Shown here: piece by piece, positions 63,001 through 63,586 of the stretch | Layout of the letters: every line of letters starts with the position of its first letter | How positions within the stretch are numbered: position 1 is the first letter of the stretch | DNA from: Rallus limicola | Lineage: Eukaryota > Chordata > Aves > Gruiformes > Rallidae | Length of the DNA: 64,000 bases | NCBI GenBank assembly: GCA_022605955.1 | Contig: JAKCOZ010000032.1 | Coordinates: 5,208,001 to 5,272,000 of the forward strand | Reading direction: 5' to 3' | Notes under the pieces: generated by a model | The model's database searches: none | Told to the model about the DNA's origin: nothing | The model's input: the letters and a program-made list of their open reading frames with translations, nothing else | Translations under genes and position numbers: made by a program

Positions 63001-63586
63001 TCACACAACCCCAAGTCCTAACCCAGATGGTCCCAACTCCACCTTGGCTGCTGTGGAGGGCTGCTGCCTGACCCCTCCACCCAGCCAGCAGCCAGTGCCA
63101 GAGCCAGGGCTCCTACCTGATTGATGAACAAGCTCTGGGGCTGGAAAGCATCGTGGTGCCGGCGATCCTCATCACCACGCTCTGAGGCTGCTTCAGGTCC
63201 CCCGAGGACCCGCTCTGGCCGCGGTGGTGATTCTCCCGCTCTCTGTGGACCTTTTGCAGCTGATCCAGAAGGAGCTGGAGGAAGAGGAGGAGGAGCGCAG
63301 CCCCAGCCAGGGTAGCCTGCGCTTCCGACACAAGCAGCCGGTGGAGCTGAAAGGTCCGGATGGCATCCACGTGGTGCACGGCAGCACGGGCACGCTGCTG
63401 GCCTCCGACCTCAACAGCTTGCCCGAGGATGACCAGAAAGTGCTGGGCCGCTCGCTGGAGACTCTGACCGCCGACTGCGGGGGCTACAGCGACCACAACG
63501 CCCGCACCGAGTCGGCCAAGTCCACCCCCCTGCACAAGATGCGGGAGGTGATCATGGAGAGCCCGCTGGAGATCACCGAGTTATGA
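2989..63586 (+). CDS. CDH23: Cadherin-23, 3' four-fifths of the gene (52 coding exons, EC7 to C-terminus)
   Basis: CDH23 is a giant calcium-dependent cadherin. In hair cells it forms the upper part of tip links with protocadherin-15, and its tail binds harmonin. Seen here: 52 exons that join into one frame of 8,100 nt (2,699 aa plus stop). They encode 21 cadherin repeats with DxD, DRE and DxNDN calcium motifs, a membrane-adjacent domain, one transmembrane helix (exon w46) and a tail ending ITEL. Human CDH23 is about 3,354 aa with 27 repeats, so counting back from EC27 makes the first repeat EC7. The signal peptide and EC1-EC6 are upstream of the window. Introns are compact (down to 76 bp) except two of 9.2 and 16.7 kb, which hold C10orf105 and VSIR on the other strand. 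The interval includes introns; the exons are listed separately. Identity is very secure; a few exon edges are less so. Confidence 0.97.
3326..3442 (+). CDS. CDH23: CDH23 exon w2: EC7 middle
   Basis: Acceptor ccccaaag, donor gtgagc, phase 1 on both sides. Encodes [18 protein letters not shown] with the DxD calcium motif and ends at FRINARSG, the usual strand before the DRE segment. Confidence 0.93.
3443..3986 (+). other. CDH23: Intron w2-w3
   Basis: Pyrimidine-rich start, nothing else recognised. Confidence 0.8.
3987..4099 (+). CDS. CDH23: CDH23 exon w3: EC7 with LLDRE motif
   Basis: Acceptor ggctgcag, donor gtgagt, enters phase 1 and leaves phase 0. Encodes [12 protein letters not shown] and [11 protein letters not shown], giving the DRE and VDG calcium residues of EC7. 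Confidence 0.93.
4100..5972 (+). other. CDH23: Intron w3-w4
   Basis: 1.9 kb, no repeat or further exon recognised. Confidence 0.8.
5973..6080 (+). CDS. CDH23: CDH23 exon w4: EC7/EC8 linker and start of EC8
   Basis: Acceptor ctctcacag, donor gtacgt, phase 0 to 0. Encodes [15 protein letters not shown] and the start of EC8 with the VEM segment. Close to the recalled mammalian sequence. Confidence 0.94.
6081..7354 (+). other. CDH23: Intron w4-w5
   Basis: Contains an A/T-rich block at about 6690-6900 with caattagttgccgggaaaat and further TAAT motifs, unlike the GC-rich surroundings; a candidate conserved non-coding element. Otherwise featureless. Confidence 0.7.
7355..7544 (+). CDS. CDH23: CDH23 exon w5: EC8 body
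   Basis: Acceptor ccatggcag, donor gtaagc, leaves phase 1. Encodes [17 protein letters not shown] and the LDREN motif, ending in SVTDC, whose cysteine codon is split by the intron. Confidence 0.94.
7545..8654 (+). other. CDH23: Intron w5-w6
   Basis: Holds the antisense CR1 fragment at 8164-8436; nothing else recognised. Confidence 0.85.
8164..8436 (-). mobile_element. CR1 LINE fragment (3' end), antisense to CDH23
   Basis: Begins with the complement of the CR1 3' tail (cacagaatcacagaattg) and runs through the conserved ccaaagcagggtccctaggac and ctgggcagcctgtcccaggg blocks. It is the only CR1 here on the minus strand. It lies in the intron before w6. Confidence 0.9.
8655..8800 (+). CDS. CDH23: CDH23 exon w6: EC8/EC9 linker
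   Basis: Acceptor tcttctgcag, donor gtgagc, phase 1 to 0. Encodes the last strand of EC8, the linker [11 protein letters not shown] and the first strands of EC9 up to GSSVFQ. Confidence 0.94.
9105..9324 (+). CDS. CDH23: CDH23 exon w7: EC9 body
   Basis: Acceptor cctgccag, donor gtgggt, leaves phase 1. Encodes [17 protein letters not shown], the LDRERIAEY motif and ASDAG. Ends inside the last strand of EC9. Confidence 0.94.
9483..9533 (+). repeat. 51-bp dispersed repeat, copy A
   Basis: Matches 13083-13133 at 49 of 51 positions (core gggctcttctggagcgggc). The two copies lie in different CDH23 introns and flanks do not match. Not recognised as CR1. Confidence 0.85.
9970..10122 (+). CDS. CDH23: CDH23 exon w8: EC9/EC10 linker and first half of EC10
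   Basis: Acceptor ccctttcag, donor gtatga, phase 1 to 1. Encodes the linker [11 protein letters not shown], the PEN motif and [18 protein letters not shown]. Confidence 0.94.
11026..11139 (+). CDS. CDH23: CDH23 exon w9: second half of EC10
   Basis: Acceptor ttgctgcag, donor gtaagg, phase 1 to 1. Encodes [21 protein letters not shown] and ILEAI; the Asp codon after Ile is split by the intron. Confidence 0.93.
12311..12365 (+). mobile_element. CR1 LINE 3' terminal fragment
   Basis: About 55 nt of CR1 3' end (gttggacttgatgatctctt through ctctgtgattctgtg). It ends 34 nt upstream of exon w10, so it probably abuts or supplies the branch region. Confidence 0.85.
12400..12548 (+). CDS. CDH23: CDH23 exon w10: EC10/EC11 linker, GC donor
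   Basis: Acceptor ctcccgtacag, phase 1 to 0. Encodes [16 protein letters not shown], the linker [11 protein letters not shown] and the start of EC11, ending SSIVQ. The donor is cag|gcacgt, a GC rather than GT site. Only this boundary gives VQVKATDAD in frame with w11, matching the V-x-V-x-A-T-D pattern of the neighbouring repeats. Confidence 0.88.
13083..13133 (+). repeat. 51-bp dispersed repeat, copy B
   Basis: Partner of 9483-9533, same orientation, 3.6 kb downstream, in the w10-w11 intron. Two substitutions. Confidence 0.85.
14352..14357 (-). terminator. C10orf105: Candidate poly(A) signal AATAAA for C10orf105
   Basis: TTTATT on the + strand reads AATAAA on the minus strand, about 530 nt after the C10orf105 stop, giving a 3' UTR of roughly 550 nt. 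This is the first canonical signal I see downstream. Confidence 0.45.
14889..15305 (-). CDS. C10orf105: C10orf105-like single-pass membrane protein, nested in CDH23
   Basis: A 138-aa protein on the strand opposite CDH23, inside its 9.2-kb intron. Seen: a Ser/Thr/Pro-rich N-terminal part with one NGT glycosylation site; one hydrophobic helix at about residues 43-63 ([20 protein letters not shown]) followed by LCKP; a basic tail with [18 protein letters not shown] and the terminus MESTKM. These tail motifs match human C10orf105 (about 133 aa) as I recall it, which is also antisense within CDH23. Its function is not known to me. The coding sequence is one exon. An acceptor-like cgtgctgcag ends 5 nt before the ATG, so a non-coding first exon probably lies at higher coordinates; I could not locate it. 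Confidence 0.9.
   Translation of the reverse strand: MSAEDAGNGTSPTPPLLGLLLSTTELVLPVTASPEKADPLHVIIALVCIFLLLATFLVFVTLCKPVALDQSHPGSRECMPHHPVDASEPRLRLWKRLGSLRCSINTFRRSRPVSQSQFTCSRSSPTSQDWDRMESTKM
17155..17708 (+). mobile_element. CR1 LINE fragment, about 550 nt
   Basis: Contains the CR1 3' coding and UTR landmarks in order: ctctgctctgccctggtcag, gatgattaagggcctggag, gggacaggacaaggggcaat, cagcctgtccc-type block and the tail ccttccaacccctacaattc. Followed by a 16-nt C run. Lies in the w10-w11 intron, downstream of the C10orf105 start. Confidence 0.93.
17715..17730 (+). repeat. Poly-C run (16 nt) after CR1
   Basis: Uninterrupted C run directly after the CR1 tail; another C run is at 17925-17938. 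Such runs are error-prone in assemblies. Confidence 0.9.
18940..18965 (+). repeat. 26-bp exact dispersed repeat, copy A
   Basis: Identical to 24727-24752 over 26 nt (core gctggatgagaaagggagtg); weaker similarity (ctgcctg) continues after it. It lies in the w10-w11 intron. Confidence 0.8.
20606..20646 (+). repeat. 20-bp tandem duplication
   Basis: The unit ccttaggcttctctcccact occurs about twice in a row with minor change. Intronic. Confidence 0.7.
21730..21790 (+). CDS. CDH23: CDH23 exon w11: EC11 DxD segment
   Basis: A 61-nt exon behind a strong pyrimidine tract and ctcacaaag; donor gtaagt; leaves phase 1. Encodes [20 protein letters not shown]. Confidence 0.93.
22140..22288 (+). CDS. CDH23: CDH23 exon w12: EC11 second half
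   Basis: Acceptor cctcaccag, donor gtaagg, phase 1 to 0. Encodes [15 protein letters not shown], the LDRE motif and EAYNTEQG. The Asp usual in the xDx motif is replaced by Asn/Tyr, as in the mammalian protein I recall. Confidence 0.93.
23196..23331 (+). CDS. CDH23: CDH23 exon w13: EC11/EC12 linker and start of EC12
   Basis: Acceptor gctttcctag, donor gtagga, leaves phase 1. Encodes [20 protein letters not shown] and VRATDRDTG. Confidence 0.93.
23474..23632 (+). mobile_element. CR1 LINE 3' fragment in a 347-bp intron
   Basis: Ends with gttggactagatggtctttt, ccttccaccctctaatgttc and tgatcctgtggttc. It fills almost half of the w13-w14 intron and ends 46 nt before exon w14. Confidence 0.9.
23679..24067 (+). 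CDS. CDH23: CDH23 exon w14: rest of EC12, EC12/EC13 linker, first half of EC13
   Basis: A 389-nt exon; acceptor ctgccccag, donor gtgagt, phase 1 to 0. EC12 has LDYE in place of LDRE. The EC12/EC13 linker reads [11 protein letters not shown] instead of DxNDN, and the DxD position of EC13 reads SIDNLNQ. This junction therefore lacks several canonical calcium ligands, as in the mammalian sequence I recall. Confidence 0.94.
24160..24261 (+). CDS. CDH23: CDH23 exon w15: EC13 second half
   Basis: Acceptor ccttggcag, donor gtgagt, phase 0 to 0. Encodes [19 protein letters not shown] and [14 protein letters not shown], stopping partway through the last strand of EC13. Confidence 0.94.
24727..24752 (+). 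repeat. 26-bp exact dispersed repeat, copy B
   Basis: Partner of 18940-18965, same orientation, in the w15-w16 intron about 280 nt before the microexon. Confidence 0.8.
25030..25032 (+). CDS. CDH23: CDH23 exon w16: 3-nt microexon AAG (one lysine)
   Basis: The trinucleotide aag is flanked by a textbook acceptor (ctaac branch-site match at 24994-24998, a T-rich tract, then ccccaacag) and a strong donor (gtaagc). It inserts one Lys between DSTV (w15) and [11 protein letters not shown] (w17), in phase 0. The mammalian protein as I recall it has Lys here. Other repeats of the gene also have V-x-V-x-V spacing in this strand, which is one residue short without the microexon. It could be skipped without shifting the frame. 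Confidence 0.78.
26082..26231 (+). CDS. CDH23: CDH23 exon w17: EC13/EC14 linker and start of EC14
   Basis: Acceptor tgcccacag, donor gtaggg, phase 0 to 0. Encodes [15 protein letters not shown], the AED motif and [12 protein letters not shown]. Confidence 0.94.
26232..26842 (+). other. CDH23: Intron w17-w18
   Basis: 611 bp, nothing recognised. Confidence 0.8.
26843..26971 (+). CDS. CDH23: CDH23 exon w18: EC14 middle
   Basis: Acceptor catttccag, donor gtaagc, phase 0 to 0. Encodes [26 protein letters not shown] and HYTLR. Confidence 0.94.
27120..27248 (+). CDS. CDH23: CDH23 exon w19: EC14/EC15 linker
   Basis: The acceptor caaacacag follows a C-rich tract; donor gtgagc; phase 0 to 0. Encodes [17 protein letters not shown], the linker ILDVNDNPP and NVSVSE, whose Glu belongs to the next calcium motif. 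Confidence 0.93.
27249..29235 (+). other. CDH23: Intron w19-w20
   Basis: An A/T-rich block at about 27560-27930 with many ATTA/TAAT motifs (for example gagataattaagcaataaa) is a candidate conserved element. The second half is the 785-nt CR1. Confidence 0.75.
28398..29182 (+). mobile_element. CR1 LINE fragment, about 785 nt (longest here)
   Basis: Contains the upstream CR1 block (caggtggtgcacttgggctg), the gatgattagagggctggagc block and the tail ccttccaacccatgccattc. It ends 53 nt before exon w20. Confidence 0.93.
29236..29463 (+). CDS. CDH23: CDH23 exon w20: EC15 body
   Basis: Acceptor cccctgcag, donor gtgagt, phase 0 to 0. Encodes [42 protein letters not shown] and [13 protein letters not shown]1 copy ends only 53 nt upstream of the exon. 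The following intron holds VSIR. Confidence 0.95.
29742..30182 (+). mobile_element. CR1 LINE fragment, about 440 nt
   Basis: Runs from ccagagaagggctacaaaga to the tail ccttccaactcctgtgattc with a doubled gattct. It starts about 280 nt after exon w20, in the VSIR-bearing intron. It is similar to the copy at 17155 from the same internal point on. Confidence 0.92.
32010..32562 (+). mobile_element. CR1 LINE fragment, about 550 nt
   Basis: Runs from cttctccccctctgctctgc through caagaataggaggctgaggg to the tail ccttccaacccctaacagtc. More diverged than the 17155 copy. Lies between the VSIR 3' end and exon w20. Confidence 0.92.
34337..34342 (-). terminator. VSIR: Candidate poly(A) signal ATTAAA for VSIR
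   Basis: TTTAAT on the + strand reads ATTAAA on the minus strand, about 670 nt past the VSIR stop. No AATAAA on the minus strand was seen closer. Weak evidence; the true end may be further on. Confidence 0.25.
34717..34753 (+). repeat. (CCTT)n/(CCCTT)n microsatellite
   Basis: Pyrimidine tetranucleotide repeat ccttccttccttccctcctt and on, between VSIR exon 7 and the CR1 at 32010. Confidence 0.85.
35010..35047 (-). CDS. VSIR: VSIR exon 7: C-terminus
   Basis: 38 nt including the taa stop at 35012-35010; acceptor cttccccag, enters phase 1. Encodes [12 protein letters not shown]. The first eight residues equal the human DPVPDSPN; the last four differ (human FEVI as recalled). Confidence 0.85.
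35010..44600 (-). CDS. VSIR: VISTA (V-set immunoregulatory receptor), 7 exons, nested in CDH23
   Basis: VISTA is a B7-family type I membrane protein that restrains T-cell and myeloid activation. Seven exons on the minus strand inside the 16.7-kb CDH23 intron join into 951 nt (316 aa plus stop; human 311). Order: signal peptide (exon 1); one IgV domain with LYKTWYF and DSGNYCC motifs and many histidines (exon 2); a short stalk (exon 3); a transmembrane helix starting [16 protein letters not shown] (exon 4); a cytoplasmic tail with [20 protein letters not shown] and DPVPDSPN (exons 5-7). The start ATG sits in gccgccATGg, an ideal translation context. Histidine-rich loops fit the acidic-pH ligand binding described for human VISTA; this is inferred for the bird protein. 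The interval includes introns. Confidence 0.96.
35332..35519 (-). CDS. VSIR: VSIR exon 6: main cytoplasmic tail
   Basis: 188 nt; donor gtgagt, phase 2 to 1. Encodes [35 protein letters not shown] and [19 protein letters not shown]. The acceptor is a tandem CAG|CAG; I chose the upstream one because it keeps the human length (MESSAQG versus MDSNIQG). Confidence 0.92.
35984..36011 (-). CDS. VSIR: VSIR exon 5: 28-nt cytoplasmic exon
   Basis: Acceptor tctctggcag, donor gtgagg, phase 1 to 2. With split codons it encodes [10 protein letters not shown], matching human RAQELVRMDS. Very short, but both phases fit. Confidence 0.88.
37436..37543 (-). CDS. VSIR: VSIR exon 4: transmembrane helix
   Basis: 108 nt; acceptor tctgtcgcag, donor gtacgt, phase 1 to 1. 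Encodes [16 protein letters not shown], then a Leu/Ile run, [11 protein letters not shown]. Nearly identical to the human membrane segment. Confidence 0.94.
38773..38820 (-). CDS. VSIR: VSIR exon 3: stalk
   Basis: A 48-nt exon; acceptor ttccccacag, donor gtaaag, phase 1 to 1. Encodes [15 protein letters not shown], with an NCT glycosylation site. It aligns with the human stalk segment around its Asn-Cys pair. Too short to find by ORF length alone; the phase fit on both sides supports it. Confidence 0.85.
39308..39327 (+). repeat. Poly-T run in VSIR intron 2
   Basis: About 19 consecutive T bases between VSIR exon 3 and exon 2; could be an A-tail remnant on the minus strand. Confidence 0.85.
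39535..40011 (-). CDS. VSIR: VSIR exon 2: IgV domain
   Basis: 477 nt; acceptor cctatgcag, donor gtgagg, phase 1 to 1. Encodes [40 protein letters not shown] and [17 protein letters not shown]. The conserved Ig cysteines and several additional ones are present. A Pro-rich [11 protein letters not shown] insert and HH pairs occupy the loop before the [10 protein letters not shown] strand. Confidence 0.95.
44150..44176 (+). repeat. G-run tract in VSIR intron 1
   Basis: G run interrupted by single T bases, able in principle to form a G-quadruplex. About 360 nt inside the VSIR transcription unit, on the template strand of VSIR. Confidence 0.8.
44537..44600 (-). CDS. VSIR: VSIR exon 1: signal peptide
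   Basis: 64 coding nt; donor ctcg|gtaagg, leaves phase 1. Encodes [20 protein letters not shown], a hydrophobic leader with no charged core residues. The GCCGCCATGG context supports this start. It lies in a CpG-rich stretch. Confidence 0.93.
44538..45200 (-). promoter_or_regulatory. VSIR: CpG-rich promoter region of VSIR (candidate)
   Basis: The sequence around and upstream of VSIR exon 1, roughly 43.85-45.1 kb, is unusually rich in CG dinucleotides compared with the rest of the intron (for example gcgcgccggcaccggaggcgc). It contains poly-C/poly-T tracts at 44879-44908. No TATA box was recognised. This is the expected position of the promoter and 5' UTR; the start site is unknown. Confidence 0.5.
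46138..46359 (+). CDS. CDH23: CDH23 exon w21: EC15/EC16 linker and most of EC16
   Basis: Acceptor tcccacag, donor gtcagt, phase 0 to 0. Encodes [38 protein letters not shown] and FHINSTT. Confidence 0.94.
46442..46561 (+). CDS. CDH23: CDH23 exon w22: end of EC16
   Basis: Follows an 82-bp intron. Acceptor gccttgcag, donor gtaggg, phase 0 to 0. Encodes [18 protein letters not shown] and VTATDQCPI. The DRE position is DYE. Confidence 0.94.
46562..48767 (+). other. CDH23: Intron w22-w23
   Basis: 2.2 kb, nothing recognised beyond short T-rich stretches near 46970. Confidence 0.8.
48768..48948 (+). CDS. CDH23: CDH23 exon w23: EC16/EC17 linker and first half of EC17
   Basis: Acceptor tgactgcag, donor gtgagc, leaves phase 1. 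Encodes [34 protein letters not shown] and YSIIAGDPL. Confidence 0.94.
49120..49184 (+). repeat. G-rich tract in w23-w24 intron
   Basis: Several G runs of 4-15 nt separated by short spacers; quadruplex-capable on the CDH23 sense strand. Confidence 0.75.
49875..50008 (+). CDS. CDH23: CDH23 exon w24: second half of EC17
   Basis: Acceptor tctctgacag, donor gtgagt, phase 1 to 0. Encodes [22 protein letters not shown] and [12 protein letters not shown]. Confidence 0.94.
50219..50303 (+). repeat. 31-bp minisatellite, about 2.7 copies
   Basis: The unit atgggaaggatgggaatagg plus tgcaaaaaggg repeats at 50219, 50250 and 50281 with one or two differences per copy. It ends about 30 nt before exon w25, close to its polypyrimidine tract. 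Confidence 0.9.
50335..50544 (+). CDS. CDH23: CDH23 exon w25: EC17/EC18 linker and first half of EC18
   Basis: Acceptor cctggcag, donor gtacgg, phase 0 to 0. Encodes [43 protein letters not shown] and FYINST. Confidence 0.94.
50732..50839 (+). CDS. CDH23: CDH23 exon w26: second half of EC18
   Basis: Acceptor tttctcggtag, donor gtaatt, phase 0 to 0. Encodes [18 protein letters not shown] and [13 protein letters not shown]. Confidence 0.93.
50840..52370 (+). other. CDH23: Introns w26-w27 and w27-w28
   Basis: 541 and 887 bp around w27, nothing recognised. Confidence 0.8.
51381..51483 (+). CDS. CDH23: CDH23 exon w27: EC18/EC19 linker
   Basis: Acceptor ttcctttag, donor gtaggt, leaves phase 1. 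Encodes [19 protein letters not shown] and the AEVMENLPP segment that begins EC19. Confidence 0.94.
52371..52496 (+). CDS. CDH23: CDH23 exon w28: EC19 middle
   Basis: Acceptor tctgtccag, donor gtggga, phase 1 to 1. Encodes [29 protein letters not shown] and FIINNRTG. Confidence 0.93.
52582..52785 (+). CDS. CDH23: CDH23 exon w29: end of EC19 and EC19/EC20 linker
   Basis: Follows an 85-bp intron. Acceptor tttctctag, donor gtcagg, phase 1 to 1. Encodes [16 protein letters not shown], the linker [11 protein letters not shown] and RENSPPG. Confidence 0.94.
53008..53466 (+). CDS. CDH23: CDH23 exon w30: EC20 body and most of EC21
   Basis: At 459 nt the longest exon here. Acceptor tttcccag, donor gtagga, phase 1 to 1. 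Encodes [28 protein letters not shown], the linker [26 protein letters not shown] EC21 sequence (here VTAIDRD) and AFTVDFRTG. The linker's last Asn is Cys, as in other CDH23 xNDx variants. Confidence 0.95.
53467..54297 (+). other. CDH23: Intron w30-w31
   Basis: A short CTT repeat near 53525-53540; otherwise nothing. Confidence 0.8.
54298..54414 (+). CDS. CDH23: CDH23 exon w31: end of EC21
   Basis: Acceptor gttcccag, donor gtgagt, phase 1 to 1. Encodes [26 protein letters not shown] and SVSVPN. The DRE motif is NRE. Confidence 0.94.
54628..54852 (+). CDS. CDH23: CDH23 exon w32: EC21/EC22 linker and first half of EC22
   Basis: Acceptor caccacag, donor gtcggt, phase 1 to 1. Encodes [44 protein letters not shown] and EDPSAG. 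Confidence 0.94.
54936..55105 (+). CDS. CDH23: CDH23 exon w33: end of EC22 and EC22/EC23 linker
   Basis: Follows an 83-bp intron. Acceptor tcctctag, donor gtgagc, phase 1 to 0. Encodes [28 protein letters not shown], the linker [11 protein letters not shown] and TQPSYQ. Confidence 0.94.
55370..55507 (+). CDS. CDH23: CDH23 exon w34: first half of EC23
   Basis: Acceptor gcttgcag, donor gtaagg, phase 0 to 0. Encodes [27 protein letters not shown] and KFGINPNT. Confidence 0.94.
55664..55783 (+). CDS. CDH23: CDH23 exon w35: second half of EC23
   Basis: Acceptor gtgctgcag, donor gtagac, phase 0 to 0. Encodes [26 protein letters not shown] and ENSVQ. Confidence 0.94.
55784..57176 (+). other. CDH23: Introns w35-w36 and w36-w37
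   Basis: 427 and 788 bp around w36, nothing recognised. Confidence 0.8.
56211..56388 (+). CDS. CDH23: CDH23 exon w36: EC23/EC24 linker and first half of EC24
   Basis: Acceptor tttgttgaag, donor gttggt, leaves phase 1. Encodes [45 protein letters not shown] and EGPGA. The linker ends NDF instead of NDN. Confidence 0.93.
57177..57388 (+). CDS. CDH23: CDH23 exon w37: end of EC24 and EC24/EC25 linker
   Basis: Acceptor tgcccccag, donor gtagat, phase 1 to 0. Encodes [25 protein letters not shown] in place of a DRE motif, VATDKGNPP, the linker [11 protein letters not shown] and GTILHIKE. Confidence 0.93.
57389..58417 (+). other. CDH23: Introns w37-w38 and w38-w39
   Basis: 510 and 324 bp around w38; a short run of direct repeats of the word ggtgggtca near 58238-58300. 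Nothing else. Confidence 0.75.
57899..58093 (+). CDS. CDH23: CDH23 exon w38: EC25 body
   Basis: Acceptor gtgcaagcag, donor gtgagc, phase 0 to 0. Encodes [34 protein letters not shown] and [12 protein letters not shown]. Confidence 0.94.
58418..58528 (+). CDS. CDH23: CDH23 exon w39: end of EC25 and EC25/EC26 linker
   Basis: Acceptor cttccccag, donor gtaagg, phase 0 to 0. Encodes [19 protein letters not shown] and the linker [15 protein letters not shown]. Confidence 0.94.
58733..58862 (+). CDS. CDH23: CDH23 exon w40: first half of EC26
   Basis: Acceptor tctccgtcag, donor gtgggt, leaves phase 1. Encodes [38 protein letters not shown]. Confidence 0.93.
59029..59292 (+). CDS. CDH23: CDH23 exon w41: end of EC26 and EC26/EC27 linker
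   Basis: Acceptor ctgcacccag, donor gtaagg, phase 1 to 1. Encodes [34 protein letters not shown] and TKSEYTAG. A loop rich in Gly, Pro, Arg and Trp before LTLQEV looks a few residues longer than in the mammalian protein I recall. Confidence 0.93.
59418..59579 (+). CDS. CDH23: CDH23 exon w42: first half of EC27
   Basis: Acceptor tctcaaag, donor gtgtgt, phase 1 to 1. Encodes [32 protein letters not shown] and ANIFSIG. Confidence 0.92.
59686..59942 (+). CDS. CDH23: CDH23 exon w43: end of EC27 and start of MAD28
   Basis: Acceptor tcccccccag, donor gtagcc, phase 1 to 0. Encodes [37 protein letters not shown] and [20 protein letters not shown]. The last part opens the ferredoxin-like membrane-adjacent domain that follows EC27. 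Confidence 0.95.
60180..60277 (+). CDS. CDH23: CDH23 exon w44: membrane-adjacent domain, part 1
   Basis: Acceptor ctccccag, donor gtatgc, phase 0 to 2. Encodes [31 protein letters not shown]. Almost identical to the recalled mammalian sequence. Confidence 0.95.
60354..60474 (+). CDS. CDH23: CDH23 exon w45: membrane-adjacent domain, part 2
   Basis: Follows a 76-bp intron, the shortest here. Acceptor cttcccag, donor gtaatg, phase 2 to 0. Encodes [29 protein letters not shown] and DDLSALQ. Confidence 0.95.
60646..60725 (+). CDS. CDH23: CDH23 exon w46: transmembrane helix
   Basis: Acceptor tctcccag, donor gtgagt, phase 0 to 2. Encodes [20 protein letters not shown], a single hydrophobic helix, followed by NWYYRT. 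Confidence 0.96.
61024..61064 (+). CDS. CDH23: CDH23 exon w47: juxtamembrane cytoplasmic segment
   Basis: A 41-nt exon; acceptor tttccacag, donor gtgagc, phase 2 to 1. Encodes [13 protein letters not shown], a basic stretch just inside the membrane as expected for a type I protein. Confidence 0.94.
61065..61834 (+). other. CDH23: Introns w47-w48 and w48-w49
   Basis: 324 and 385 bp around w48, nothing recognised. Confidence 0.8.
61389..61449 (+). CDS. CDH23: CDH23 exon w48: cytoplasmic tail
   Basis: A 61-nt exon; acceptor ccttttgcag, donor gtaagt, phase 1 to 2. Encodes [20 protein letters not shown]. Confidence 0.95.
61835..61964 (+). CDS. CDH23: CDH23 exon w49: cytoplasmic tail
   Basis: Acceptor ccccaaacag, donor gtgagc, phase 2 to 0. 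Encodes [37 protein letters not shown]. Confidence 0.95.
62056..62178 (+). CDS. CDH23: CDH23 exon w50: cytoplasmic tail
   Basis: Acceptor tccttccacag, donor gtgagc, phase 0 to 0. Encodes [40 protein letters not shown]. Confidence 0.95.
62356..62469 (+). CDS. CDH23: CDH23 exon w51: homologue of alternatively spliced exon 68
   Basis: Acceptor tccgcccag, donor gtagac, phase 0 to 0, 114 nt (38 aa). Starts [20 protein letters not shown] and ends SVSE, matching the 35-aa segment encoded by mammalian exon 68. In mammals that exon is included mainly in inner-ear hair cells and alters harmonin binding. The bird version is three residues longer, the difference lying in the variable [10 protein letters not shown] part. 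Skipping keeps the frame. A weak donor (gag|gtagac) and GTGTG motifs downstream would fit regulated use. Confidence 0.93.
62470..63259 (+). other. CDH23: Intron w51-w52, downstream of the exon-68 homologue
   Basis: 790 bp. Contains GTGTG words at about 62478 and 62525, a motif class bound by RBM24, which has been linked to inclusion of mammalian exon 68. Pyrimidine-rich centre. No further exon recognised. Confidence 0.55.
63260..63586 (+). CDS. CDH23: CDH23 exon w52: last coding exon, C-terminal PDZ ligand
   Basis: Acceptor ccttttgcag, phase 0, stop tga at 63584-63586; 108 aa. Encodes [49 protein letters not shown] and the terminus [10 protein letters not shown]. The last four residues ITEL form a class I PDZ ligand; in mammals this end binds harmonin PDZ2. 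The acidic EEEEEE run is stronger than in the recalled human tail. Confidence 0.97.
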   Translation: MIQKELEEEEEERSPSQGSLRFRHKQPVELKGPDGIHVVHGSTGTLLASDLNSLPEDDQKVLGRSLETLTADCGGYSDHNARTESAKSTPLHKMREVIMESPLEITEL